Of a DNA stretch of 56,587 nucleotides, positions 28,231 through 36,697 are shown one piece after another (positions within the stretch are counted from its first letter, which is position 1; every line of letters begins with the position of its first letter). Made by a program: the position numbers and the translations under genes. The notes beneath the pieces were generated by a model. It was not told the origin of the DNA. It was given only the letters and a program-made list of their open reading frames with translations, and did no database searches. The stretch is from Euryarchaeota archaeon UBA443 (GTDB lineage: Archaea; Thermoplasmatota; Poseidoniia; Poseidoniales; Poseidoniaceae). The stretch covers positions 1 to 56,587 of the forward strand of contig DAKS01000030.1 in the NCBI GenBank assembly GCA_002499195.1. Reading direction: 5' to 3'.

Positions 28231-29304
28231 TTGACGAAAAAGTGCGAAGAATGTGGAAGTAATGACTTGAAAGTGGACAACATCCGAGGTGAAGTTGTTT
28301 GCAATCATTGTGGTCTTGTTATCGACGATCATGCGTCGGTAGACCAAAACGACAACGCGGGAACAATGTGGGGCGAACATGGATTCAACACCCCTACCAA
28401 AGATGAATCGAAGATTAAGACTGGTTCACAAGGGAATGGTCTTGGCTCATACATTGGAAAACCGGGTGAAGCGAAAGGTAAGTGGAAAATTCTCAGCCAC
28501 CTCAACTCCCAGGGTACGAAGGATATGCATCCTATGGCACAAGCCACAATGGATGCAGCCAAGAGTTTAGCAGGAAAGGATAACGCCATGAAGGCAAAGA
28601 AAGTTATCACTCTTGCAACAGTTCCACTAAAGGGACAGAAGGATAAGGCTTTGAAAGAAGTAGCGGATGGGGAAGACATTGTCTTGCCAAAGAATTCTGT
28701 TTGCAGAAAGAAGAGTCGAGGCGGCAGCACTCAGAACAACGAAAAGTTGCTTGCACTTGCTTGCCTCAGAGCACACCAAGAACGAACTGGTAAAATCAAT
28801 ATCGATTGGCCTCAGATGGTCGAGAATACTGGCCTAACGCTGAAGCAGGTTGTTGACGCAGCTAAGGTCGTAATGAAGTATCTCAATCTTTGTGAAAAGG
28901 CTCAACTCATTGAAAAGCGAGCGGACCGAAGAACCGTTCATCTAGAGTTGCGAAACACAGAAATTGAAAACACTACTCTTCGCTTGAAACAGCTTCTAGA
29001 AGGCTTGGATGAATCATTGAAAACCAAAATCATGGACGATTTCAAGCAACGACTGTTTCGACTAGGCGAGCCAACTTTAGGTGATTCTCCGTTCTCTACC
29101 GAGAACATTGAAGCAAAGGTGTTGTGCGCTATCTTGTTCCAGATTTCTTGTGAAGCGTTTGGTGTTGACCAAGGTCGACTCGAGAAGATTGCAGATGCCG
29201 TTGGCCGATGCAGAAACACCATCAAGAACTGGCTCAAATCGCTCTTGAAGAAGGTTGCATCAGGCGAACTTGTTGATTTTGGAGTCTTGCAAAAGGAACT
29301 GTGA
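28231..29304 (+). CDS. tfb: Divergent TFB/TFIIB-family transcription factor
   Basis: A 357-residue protein beginning with a zinc ribbon (CEECG...CNHCG, Cys 5/8 and about 23/26) with the TFB-like GEVVCNHCGLVIDD. A linker containing GLGSYIGK corresponds to the B-reader/B-linker. The rest is helical and should be two cyclin folds (KLLALACLRAHQ...VVDAAKVVMKYL; VLCAILFQISCEAF...GRCRNTIKNWLKSL). The core is well diverged: I do not see the usual GRSIE or PRTL signatures, so this may be a specialised paralogue. TTG 28231 is supported by a strong SD; GTG 28144 is an alternative adding 29 residues. It lies divergent from addB. TFB recruits RNA polymerase to TATA-TBP complexes. Confidence 0.78.
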   Translation: MTKKCEECGSNDLKVDNIRGEVVCNHCGLVIDDHASVDQNDNAGTMWGEHGFNTPTKDESKIKTGSQGNGLGSYIGKPGEAKGKWKILSHLNSQGTKDMHPMAQATMDAAKSLAGKDNAMKAKKVITLATVPLKGQKDKALKEVADGEDIVLPKNSVCRKKSRGGSTQNNEKLLALACLRAHQERTGKINIDWPQMVENTGLTLKQVVDAAKVVMKYLNLCEKAQLIEKRADRRTVHLELRNTEIENTTLRLKQLLEGLDESLKTKIMDDFKQRLFRLGEPTLGDSPFSTENIEAKVLCAILFQISCEAFGVDQGRLEKIADAVGRCRNTIKNWLKSLLKKVASGELVDFGVLQKEL

Positions 29305-29350
29305 ATCATAGGACGGATTCCCTCATAAGGGGGTTGCTTGTGCGCAATTC

Positions 29351-30247
29351 ATGTCTCGTATCATTGCACTGGTCCTCTCATTGATCATGGTTGCATACCT
29401 TATTCCAACTACAAGTGCTGCCGAAGTTGAAGAACTCGACTCCGGTTTACTACTTGGTGGACTTCATGGCATGGCCAATGAATCGATTGTTGTCAACAGT
29501 TCCTTCACTGACTTGCCAGCAATTGTCGAAGACTACACGGCCACATGGTGCTCAAACTGTGTGGATGTCGAGGAAGCTATGGAAGAAGTTGCGCTAAGCG
29601 TCGACATGCAAATCTATGCTGTCCATCGAAACATCTACGATCCTGAGGACCCGCTCGGAACAGAATCCGTTGACCAATGGTTCCGTGATCGATACGGGTC
29701 GTTCACACCATGGAAGCCGCCGATTGCGGGCTTCAATGGCCTCTATGCCATCTCTGGAAGTAATCCTGTAGGCGACTCTTTGGTTGCTGATTACACCGAT
29801 TTAGCACAGCGGCCAAACGATGCGGGGGCAGGTTCAATGTCGATGAATTGGACCTCTACTGGAACAAACTCGGGAACCATTGTATGGACATTTGAACATT
29901 CGACTGATAAGGTATACAATGTCTCGGTTTGGATAGTTGAAACGATGGCTTACTATCCAGAAGGAACGAACAATCAACAATACTACCCGCACGTTCTAAG
30001 AGAAATTATCGATGTGGGTGTCGTCAACTCAACTGGTCTTTGGGCGGGTGGAATGAATGTAACCTATGCAGATGCTTATGATGATAGTGATCTCGAAGTT
30101 CATCTCATGTTTGAGGAATACATCGAACCAGTTCCTATAGAAGAAAATCCACAACTTGAGTCGACCACTGAGAAAACACCGTTCCTTTCCATGCCATTGA
30201 CTGTGCTTGCTCTTCTCGTCGTCGCATTACGCCGTCAGAATCAATAG
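29351..30247 (+). CDS. Secreted thioredoxin-like protein with C-terminal anchor
   Basis: A 298-residue protein with a signal peptide (about 1-23, ending SAA). A thioredoxin-type motif TATWCSNCVDVEEAM (Cys near 69 and 72) sits close after it, in a thioredoxin-like fold. A beta-rich domain with Trp and Tyr strands follows (about 150-260). The C-terminus is a Thr/Pro linker, then a 16-18 residue hydrophobic stretch and RRQNQ. This order (linker, short helix, basic end) resembles archaeosortase-type sorting tails but lacks a clear PGF motif. Likely extracytoplasmic redox or disulfide work. It follows the TFB gene after 46 bases and overlaps the convergent gene by seven. Confidence 0.78.
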   Translation: MSRIIALVLSLIMVAYLIPTTSAAEVEELDSGLLLGGLHGMANESIVVNSSFTDLPAIVEDYTATWCSNCVDVEEAMEEVALSVDMQIYAVHRNIYDPEDPLGTESVDQWFRDRYGSFTPWKPPIAGFNGLYAISGSNPVGDSLVADYTDLAQRPNDAGAGSMSMNWTSTGTNSGTIVWTFEHSTDKVYNVSVWIVETMAYYPEGTNNQQYYPHVLREIIDVGVVNSTGLWAGGMNVTYADAYDDSDLEVHLMFEEYIEPVPIEENPQLESTTEKTPFLSMPLTVLALLVVALRRQNQ

Positions 30248-32475
30248 AAATCGACCATGTTCGCATGCAAACGAGCATCGACCTCGGGCATTCGATCAGG
30301 AGGACGTCCTACTTCGATGAAACGTAGAACATAATCGTCAATATTTGCAAATCCAAATTCTTCGGTCATAGGCTCCATCAACTCTCGCAATGCTTGTCTT
30401 GGATCTGCAATCGGGAAATCTCTTCTAATGTACACTTGATTCAATTGCCGATACCGTGCATGTCTGTAACCTAAAATTTCGAGAATACGGCGAAGAGCGT
30501 CTTCTTCTTGTGCAGAACGAATGGTCAATCGTAATCGACAACCTTGCATTCGAAACATACCGCGTACCCCGCCCAACTCTACTTGGTGGCCAATAGGTTG
30601 CAATGATAGCGCTTCCCAAACCAATGGCATCGTTCGATACCAGCGGTAGAATTGATCATCTTGAGCGGGTTGTCTTTCCTCCTCATCTTCGTGTGGCTCG
30701 GGAGGATTACGGACCTCGACGATATGTTGCCGTATTTGTTGGAAAATTGGTCTTTCACGTCGCGGGTGGGGAAAATCTCCTTCCAAAATCTGGTCATCAT
30801 CAAAATCAAACTCAAAGGCAGGATTGAGGTATCCTGGTTGACCAAAGCTTGCATCTCGTTGTGGACGCATTTTCCAGTCCTCAAAAATCGCAGTATCTGT
30901 CATTACTTCCAAAGAGTCGAGATCGACTCCATCCTTCTTCTCATAATCAGGAATCCAAATCTGGTGCAAAGGGAAACGGTATTTCTTGCCTTGTGACTGA
31001 TAGAATGTTTGTGGGTCTACACCTGTTTCTTTTTGTGGATTGCCGATTGGAGGCTGGGTCATCAAATGCATTTGCAAACTGTTCACTCGCTCAGCAGTCG
31101 TCACATCCGAAAGAAGAGAAAGCACAACAATAGCTATGGTATCACCAATCGGAATATCCCGGTGATATTTTCCGGTGTGGATACATATCGAATGGCGTTG
31201 TGTTGACTTCTTTCCCACACCATGAATTTTGAACGGCGCATTGTGTGCGCCCCGGTTTATTCGAATCTCATAGAAGTGCCCAAGCATCCCTCGCACTAGC
31301 AGCCTTTCTCTGTGGACCCAGGTGTCATCTGGAAACTGTTGAAGTACACCGCGCAGGAATTGCATCGAGCGTCGGAATGGAACAGAAGCAGTTTCTGCAT
31401 TCTCATAAGGTGCCGTCCAGTTCATTTGTGCAGCAACCAACCACTCTCCTTCTTTGGATGCATGCGGAGAAGACCCCCACGAAATTAACCCAGCCAGCAA
31501 ACCTGGAAGGAATGGTATAGGCGCTCGGCGAACACTTCCATTTTTTGTTAGTGTTCGAAAGCAAAGTACACCCTTTGCATTCACCATAAATGGATATTTT
31601 ACGTTGGAGAGTTCAACCTGACTGGCCAACTCTGACCAGCGTTGAACCCAAGGCCATTTAGAAGGAGCAATCGTTCTGTTTTCTTCGGTTCGAATGAAAC
31701 GTCGGGCAAACTTCATCCTCTGACGAGGACGACGTCCTGATAAGCGATTCATCAAATCATAGGACCAGTTTCTTTCCTCTGAATAGAATGGTTTCTTCTT
31801 TCTTCGTTCGTTTTGCTCCAAGAGGAATGATGTTTGTACGAAGGCATCGAATGGTGTGAGTAATTCACGTTGAATCTGGCCAAACAATCGGTGGAAGCGC
31901 TGGATATACCGTTGAGGGCGCCCTTGCAGATCGATTGTTTGATATATTCCGCTTATAGCCAAGAAGAGTTTGATCAAATCCCATCCTTTACGCTGATCTG
32001 AATTCAAGAGAAGGAGGAGATATTGTTCGGTTGGAATTCTTGCATCATGAGAACGTCCATCTACACACATTCGCCCATCGATAAAGGCTAGATGAGTTCC
32101 GTCCCACATGACAAATCCCTCTTCCAGCCTTTCTTTCTCATAACCCGAATAACCACTTCGCTTCTCAAGTTTTTCAATAAAAATACGCTCTTCCTCTTCA
32201 GGGAATGGTGAGTGTCTTACCGGATCTTGTTCGGGATCATCGAGTCTGGCCCAATCAACATCGGGCGTGTGATCCATAAATCGTTCAAGATTTTGCCAAC
32301 GTTTACGCAAAGATCGAGCGGGCCCTCCTAAGACATCAGCCATGCGTTGATGAACCTCTGGTGACAGCGAAGGCGCCCACTTACTCTCTTCGGTTAATTC
32401 AACACAGCGAATGCAGATTGAACAATTTGTTTCAATAGTTTCATTTTGGCAGATGCCGCAGGCTTCTCCAATCAT
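30241..32475 (-). CDS. Large protein of unknown function with N-terminal zinc finger
   Basis: A 744-residue protein I cannot assign. It opens directly with two CxxC pairs (CGICQNET...CSICIRC), a zinc-ribbon-like knuckle. The body is rich in Arg, Trp and aromatic residues; it has no Walker, nuclease or polymerase motif I can see and no membrane helix. An acidic linker (HEDEEERQPAQDDQ, about 615-630) precedes a C-terminal domain with RGMFRMQGCRLRLTIRSAQEE. ATG 32475 is chosen because a TTTTTAA box lies about 26 bases upstream (leaderless start). The TTG at 32511, overlapping the upstream stop as TTGA, is the alternative. It is last in the MCM-to-aldolase run. The basic, Trp-rich composition suggests nucleic-acid binding, which is only a guess. 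Confidence 0.72.
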   Translation of the reverse strand: MIGEACGICQNETIETNCSICIRCVELTEESKWAPSLSPEVHQRMADVLGGPARSLRKRWQNLERFMDHTPDVDWARLDDPEQDPVRHSPFPEEEERIFIEKLEKRSGYSGYEKERLEEGFVMWDGTHLAFIDGRMCVDGRSHDARIPTEQYLLLLLNSDQRKGWDLIKLFLAISGIYQTIDLQGRPQRYIQRFHRLFGQIQRELLTPFDAFVQTSFLLEQNERRKKKPFYSEERNWSYDLMNRLSGRRPRQRMKFARRFIRTEENRTIAPSKWPWVQRWSELASQVELSNVKYPFMVNAKGVLCFRTLTKNGSVRRAPIPFLPGLLAGLISWGSSPHASKEGEWLVAAQMNWTAPYENAETASVPFRRSMQFLRGVLQQFPDDTWVHRERLLVRGMLGHFYEIRINRGAHNAPFKIHGVGKKSTQRHSICIHTGKYHRDIPIGDTIAIVVLSLLSDVTTAERVNSLQMHLMTQPPIGNPQKETGVDPQTFYQSQGKKYRFPLHQIWIPDYEKKDGVDLDSLEVMTDTAIFEDWKMRPQRDASFGQPGYLNPAFEFDFDDDQILEGDFPHPRRERPIFQQIRQHIVEVRNPPEPHEDEEERQPAQDDQFYRWYRTMPLVWEALSLQPIGHQVELGGVRGMFRMQGCRLRLTIRSAQEEDALRRILEILGYRHARYRQLNQVYIRRDFPIADPRQALRELMEPMTEEFGFANIDDYVLRFIEVGRPPDRMPEVDARLHANMVDFY

Positions 32476-32497
32476 ACAAATTTTGTCAGTCGAGGTG

Positions 32498-32505
32498 TTA
32501 AAAAG
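32498..32505 (-). promoter_or_regulatory. Possible internal TATA box for the large unknown gene
   Basis: The minus strand reads CTTTTTAA about 26 bases before ATG 32475, the spacing expected for a leaderless archaeal transcript. Confidence 0.35.
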
Positions 32506-32507
32506 TT

Positions 32508-33560
32508 TCAACCGAGCGCAGATAGCGTATCAATGACGTTTTGAACGTCTTGATCTGTGATGTGAAGGTGTGTCACAATTCGACAATGTGTTGGCGAAAT
32601 GTCGAACATGTCGATGCCTGCTTGAGCCATCTTTTGAGAGACTTCTGATGCCGAATAATCGTTGGCAGAGAAGTATACCATGTTGGTTTGAACAGCGTCG
32701 GCATCAACCGATACGTGGTCCATTTCATCGATTGCTTGGGCGATAGTTTTTGCACGTCGGTGATCTTCTTCCATTCGTTGAATATTGTTTTCAAGCGCAT
32801 AAATTCCTGCAGCAGCAAGGATCCCAGATTGGCGCATGCCTCCGCCAAACATCTTGCGCCAACGGTGCGCTTGTTCAATGAATTCTTCTGAACCTACAAG
32901 AACAGAACCCACTGGAGCGCCCAACCCCTTGGATAAACAGATCGATACTGAATCATAGTTCTGAGTCATTCGTGTGAGTGATGTATTGGTCGCAACTGAA
33001 GCGTTGAAGATTCTAGCGCCATCTATGTGTGTTGAGCAGTTTTTTGCTTTCGATACTTCTGCGATTGCGTCGAGAACATCTTGCTCATAGCATGTCCCTC
33101 CTCCTCGATTTGCAGTATTCTCGACGCAGACAAGGCTTCCATCTGGATAATGTGATTGTGAACCGCTCTGTTTACGAATTGCATGTTGAACAAGTTCTGG
33201 AGTCAAAAGGCCATTCACGCCCTCTGGCAGAGCAATGCTTGAACCGCATAAGGCTGCATAACCACCTCCTTCATAGAGATAGATGTGGCTGTAGCGCTCT
33301 GTTACGATTTCATCTCCAGGTACCGTATGGGTCTTGAGTGCAACAGCATTTGACATCGTTCCTGAAGGAACGAATAGGCCCGCTTCTTTCCCGCACATTT
33401 CAGCGATCATAGATTCAAGTCGTTGGACGGTGGGGTCATCACCGAGTACATCGTCACCTACCTCTGCATTGGCCATGGCCTGCCTCATATCGCTTGTTGG
33501 TTGGGTCACCGTATCTGATCGGAGGTCGATCCGACTGGAATTGATGTCTCGCATATCCAT
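32508..33560 (-). CDS. ltaE: Low-specificity threonine aldolase
   Basis: PLP-dependent fold-I enzyme, 350 residues, splitting L-threonine or L-allo-threonine to glycine and acetaldehyde. The N-terminus IDLRSDTVTQPTSDMR and EVGDDVLGDDPTV are family signatures; LFVPSGTMSNAVAL binds PLP phosphate, HIDGARIFNA holds the Asp contacting the pyridine nitrogen, and the Lys of SICLSKGLGAPVGS (about 210) forms the Schiff base. Length is typical. It follows the two Pth2 genes in the same direction with a 32-base gap and precedes the large unknown gene. It would supply glycine and one-carbon units. Confidence 0.92.
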   Translation of the reverse strand: MDMRDINSSRIDLRSDTVTQPTSDMRQAMANAEVGDDVLGDDPTVQRLESMIAEMCGKEAGLFVPSGTMSNAVALKTHTVPGDEIVTERYSHIYLYEGGGYAALCGSSIALPEGVNGLLTPELVQHAIRKQSGSQSHYPDGSLVCVENTANRGGGTCYEQDVLDAIAEVSKAKNCSTHIDGARIFNASVATNTSLTRMTQNYDSVSICLSKGLGAPVGSVLVGSEEFIEQAHRWRKMFGGGMRQSGILAAAGIYALENNIQRMEEDHRRAKTIAQAIDEMDHVSVDADAVQTNMVYFSANDYSASEVSQKMAQAGIDMFDISPTHCRIVTHLHITDQDVQNVIDTLSALG

Positions 33561-33592
33561 CCCACAACGTTTCCCATGTTCAAAGAATCGAC

Positions 33593-34012
33593 TTAGAGTA
33601 ACTTCAAATCTCCAGTCAATCCATCCAATTTCTCATCTTCATCGGGACCTAAAGCAAGAACTGTTAGTGACCCTGCTGGAATTTGTGTATGGCCTGCATC
33701 ATGAATTTTTGAAGTGAGAATCTTCAGTTGTTTGGCCTGTTTTTCGATCTGTTCAATATGAAGTGCATCATCTGCTTTGACGCATATTTTCTTTTGGCCT
33801 GTGGAAAGCCATGCGTCAAGAAGTTCCGGGCGAATTTCTCCTGATTTAAGTGTCGCTTTGACTGCTGCATGGCCAACTTGGGCAGCAATCTTACCCTTCC
33901 CCATTTTCAACTCATGATTGATAATAAAGACCATTTTCAACGATTGGTCTTTTGCAACAAATCGTTCAAATTTCGGAGCGGTAATTCGATGAAGAAAGCG
34001 ACGAAACCCCAT
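33593..34012 (-). CDS. pth2: Peptidyl-tRNA hydrolase, Pth2 type
   Basis: A 139-residue protein matching archaeal/eukaryotic Pth2: KMGKGKIAAQVGHAAVKA (about 37-54), QKKICVKADD, KIHDAGHTQIPAGSLTVLALGP and a GDLKLL end. It frees tRNA from stalled peptidyl-tRNA. The usual DAGRTQ is DAGHTQ here. The N-terminus has about 25 extra residues rich in Arg, Phe and Lys (MGFRRFLHRITAPKFERF). It lies nine bases after a second Pth2-like gene, so this is a tandem pair. This copy keeps the conserved catalytic-face residues and is the likely housekeeping enzyme. Confidence 0.9.
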   Translation of the reverse strand: MGFRRFLHRITAPKFERFVAKDQSLKMVFIINHELKMGKGKIAAQVGHAAVKATLKSGEIRPELLDAWLSTGQKKICVKADDALHIEQIEKQAKQLKILTSKIHDAGHTQIPAGSLTVLALGPDEDEKLDGLTGDLKLL

Positions 34013-34021
34013 TCTATCACT

Positions 34022-34393
34022 TCACTCATAAGCCCTTAAACTTCGAAACAACGAATCCATTGTATGCCGTGGCCCTGGGCCCACGCCAAGGACTGTGACC
34101 GTTCCTGGAGGTACTTCGGTTAAACCAGCATCTTTGATGAGTGCAAACGGAAGAGATGCCTCTTGAACTAGTTCTAGAAAGTGTTCCAATTCGCTTTCAT
34201 CCTCAACTGCAAGGCAGACCTTTCTAGATGCTGATTCATTCCAACGCTGAACCATTCTAGAATGCGTCTTCTTTGCTCGTTTCAATGATTCAATAGCTGC
34301 GTGTGCACATTGAACGGCGAGTTTTCCGGGCGAGAGTTGGAGGTCAACTCGGCAAAGAAACGCCATCGTTGGCGGATCAGAAAGTGCTGACAT
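34022..34393 (-). CDS. Second, divergent Pth2-like protein
   Basis: A 123-residue paralogue of the following gene, with the same layout: QLSPGKLAVQCAHAAIESLK, RKVCLAVEDESELEHF, LIKDAGLTEVPPGTVTVLGVGPGP. The first Lys of KMGKGK is replaced (LSPGK) and DAGRTQ is DAGLTE, so activity may differ. ATG 34393 is preferred because GGAG lies seven bases upstream; ATG 34399 is possible. Either start lies inside the end of the ECF gene. Two PTH2-fold genes side by side recall the eukaryotic PTRH2/PTRHD1 pair, but orthology is not shown. A duplicate with altered specificity is my inference. Confidence 0.82.
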   Translation of the reverse strand: MSALSDPPTMAFLCRVDLQLSPGKLAVQCAHAAIESLKRAKKTHSRMVQRWNESASRKVCLAVEDESELEHFLELVQEASLPFALIKDAGLTEVPPGTVTVLGVGPGPRHTMDSLFRSLRAYE

Positions 34394-35036
34394 GCTCATT
34401 CTCCTGTTGGACGAGCCGATGTTGCACTTGATTCATCATTAACAAACGCTCAAACCATTGACCAAACCACATAGCAAAGAAGATGTTGCCCAAGAAATGA
34501 AGCATATCATAGAGTAATCCATTGGCAAGATAAAGGCCAAATTCAATCAATGACATTCCAGAATCAATAATCGAAAATGAAACAATGATACTGAAAATTG
34601 GCACGCTCCACAATGAGGCAAAAGCGAGTTGATTCAATGAAAGTCTTCCTTCAGCATCGTGAACCCTGACCATCGAAGCCACAACTGCAACCGACGCCCA
34701 TCCAATGATTTGGAACAGGCTCCACCATCCATGACCAAGGATTGCATTACTGGCAAGTGTAACGAGTATTGCAAAAGCAATCCCTCGCTGAGCACCAAAC
34801 TTTGAGCCTACCATAACAGCCATAATTGTCACAGGCATTACGTTCGGGATGAAACTCATTGCAATACGAGCACCGGCGGCAATCCCAACGAAAATGAATA
34901 ACGGCCAAAGCCATGTTTCAGCCTTGTATTGCGGTTTGACCAATAACCAAACTGCGACGAAGAAGAATGTTGCATTGAGTAACATCATCGCAACTGGTGA
35001 GACGGTAGGGCCGTGGGTACCTATTGCGCTCAACAT
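34377..35036 (-). CDS. ECF-type transporter substrate-binding (S) component
   Basis: A 219-residue membrane protein with about six helices. The central segment, VMVGSKFGAQRGIAFAIL followed by LASNAILGHGWWSLFQIIGWAS, matches the ECF S-component pattern of the CbrT-like/vitamin branch (FG...G...SN...G.GPW...Q...WG). It would bind a vitamin or cofactor precursor and work with an energy-coupling module (T and two ATPases) encoded elsewhere. ATG 35036 is preferred since GGGGT precedes it; an upstream ATG at 35090 would add 18 residues of poor membrane character and overlap the DUF4430 gene. The preceding gene ends in a DUF4430 domain, a module often linked to such transporters, which supports a shared uptake role. 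Confidence 0.72.
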   Translation of the reverse strand: MLSAIGTHGPTVSPVAMMLLNATFFFVAVWLLVKPQYKAETWLWPLFIFVGIAAGARIAMSFIPNVMPVTIMAVMVGSKFGAQRGIAFAILVTLASNAILGHGWWSLFQIIGWASVAVVASMVRVHDAEGRLSLNQLAFASLWSVPIFSIIVSFSIIDSGMSLIEFGLYLANGLLYDMLHFLGNIFFAMWFGQWFERLLMMNQVQHRLVQQENEHVSTF

Positions 35037-35074
35037 AATACCCCGACTTGGCGGTGAGCCTTGAGTGTTACCGC

Positions 35075-36697
35075 TCAAACAGGTCGCCATTCAACAATTG
35101 AGGCTTCATCGAGTTGGGCTTCAGTCATACCAACTGGAATCCATTTACCATTGATCGTAAACTCCCAACCATCACCAACAGAACCATTGAATGATACCAA
35201 ATAAGCACCAAGATATTGTTGTTCGATTTCAGCCGTAATGTCTAATGCTTCACACGCCACCAGCGTCAATTCGTAAACCGTGTCTTGTGACTCCAAACCA
35301 CCAATGACGTGTTCTTCTCCATCGATCTCGAATAGGATTATTTGTGTCCCTTTCCACTCCTCTGGCCATGAATCATTCCATTCAGCTTCACCCTCAGAAG
35401 AGGTCTTCTCTGCAAGTTTCAATGACAATTCTGGAACAACTACAAGTGCTAAAACAAGTAAAAATGTAGACCCCAGTCTCGCCATTTGTCTCCAATCTTG
35501 GTGGGCGAATGAAAAGCATGTCAAAACAAAAAGGACAAGAATCGATACATAGTGAATTGTTCCAATAACATCGGTATCAGAAGTCTTTGTTGGAGATTCA
35601 GTTGTGAATTGATGCGTAACGAAAAGAATCCCTGCATCATTACCTAAGGCGACTACATCGTTCCCAAAACCTGGTGCAGCGGTCCCATAGGTATCAAACA
35701 TGGTCGTTTCCATTCGAATCAATGAGGTTTGATTGAAGACGCCCCAACCGCCACTAGGAGTATTGGATGGAGCCCAAAGTTCCACCTCTGAATCAACAAT
35801 ATGTAACGCTAATTCACCATTCGATTGGAACGATTCTGTTGAATCAATCGCACATCCTTGTTCATCGCATAGAATTGAAATCCATTCATCACTCGTTGCT
35901 GCATAAATTCGATCTCCGTAGAATATTGGTATTGCTGGTGAGTGTCCTGCATTGCCAATTATTGAGCCATTGAGATACATTGTTGATCCTCCTGATGTTT
36001 GTAAATGAACAAACAATCCATGCCGAGTATCTAGTGGCGCATGTCGAATTTTGCCTTCGCCAAGGAACGTGCTTGAAACAATACCATTTCGATCGACTTC
36101 GTGAAGATAGCCTGACTCGTCTCCAAAGACGTATCCCTCTTCTGTTATCGTTACACCATTTCTCCAACCGATATTACCAGTATCGATATCCAATAATTCC
36201 GTTCCATCAGCAAGACAAAATGTCGAGAGGCCTGTTCGAGTTGGAACAATCAAACGATCCGCTTCAAAACCCATCTTTCCGGAGATTCCTATAACGTCAA
36301 CCTCTGTTTGATTTTGCCAGATGATTGAACCATTTACTGGTGAATGCGCTGTTATCTTTCCATCCGCCCAGCCAACGAGGAGAAGGTCATCCCATTCACC
36401 ACAGGTACCGACTCCTTTCTCGATATAGAGAAGAGGTGTCATGTCGTGTTGAAGCGATGTTTGGGAAGCGTATCTCCAAATCTCATTCCCAGTCTCAAGT
36501 TCAAATGCAGCAACGAAAGGTCGCTCCTCCCCCGTCCAGAAACCCGAAATACGCACATATACGGAATCCTCCACAATGAGTGGTTTCGTTGATATGTAGC
36601 CTGATTCAAATTCCTGCGTCCATGAAGATTCTGAGGAGGCTTGTACGAAAGGAATTATGAGCAATGTGAGAACAATAACAGTTGCAATCCTCATCAT
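35075..36697 (-). CDS. Membrane-anchored PQQ-type beta-propeller with C-terminal DUF4430-like domain
   Basis: A 540-residue protein. A signal peptide (1-20, ending VQASS) is followed by PQQ/quinoprotein-type blades (about 25-370; AFELETGNEIWRYAS, NGSIIWQNQTE). Two membrane helices (about 385-405 and 415-437) follow, and then a C-terminal domain (about 455-540) with YLGAYLVSFNGS, GWEFTINGKWI and the terminal VEWRPV, which fits DUF4430, the fold shared with the transcobalamin C-terminal domain. Both soluble parts would lie outside the cell. The start overlaps the gatE stop (ATGA) with AGAGG five bases upstream. Next to an ECF S component, the DUF4430 part could capture a corrinoid or another vitamin; ligand unproven. 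The PQQ blades need not bind PQQ. Confidence 0.78.
   Translation of the reverse strand: MMRIATVIVLTLLIIPFVQASSESSWTQEFESGYISTKPLIVEDSVYVRISGFWTGEERPFVAAFELETGNEIWRYASQTSLQHDMTPLLYIEKGVGTCGEWDDLLLVGWADGKITAHSPVNGSIIWQNQTEVDVIGISGKMGFEADRLIVPTRTGLSTFCLADGTELLDIDTGNIGWRNGVTITEEGYVFGDESGYLHEVDRNGIVSSTFLGEGKIRHAPLDTRHGLFVHLQTSGGSTMYLNGSIIGNAGHSPAIPIFYGDRIYAATSDEWISILCDEQGCAIDSTESFQSNGELALHIVDSEVELWAPSNTPSGGWGVFNQTSLIRMETTMFDTYGTAAPGFGNDVVALGNDAGILFVTHQFTTESPTKTSDTDVIGTIHYVSILVLFVLTCFSFAHQDWRQMARLGSTFLLVLALVVVPELSLKLAEKTSSEGEAEWNDSWPEEWKGTQIILFEIDGEEHVIGGLESQDTVYELTLVACEALDITAEIEQQYLGAYLVSFNGSVGDGWEFTINGKWIPVGMTEAQLDEASIVEWRPV

Noticed and set aside
29305..29350. Possible terminator after the TFB gene (CCCT-CATA-AGGG)
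   Set aside because: The stem is only four bases with no T-run; too weak to call.
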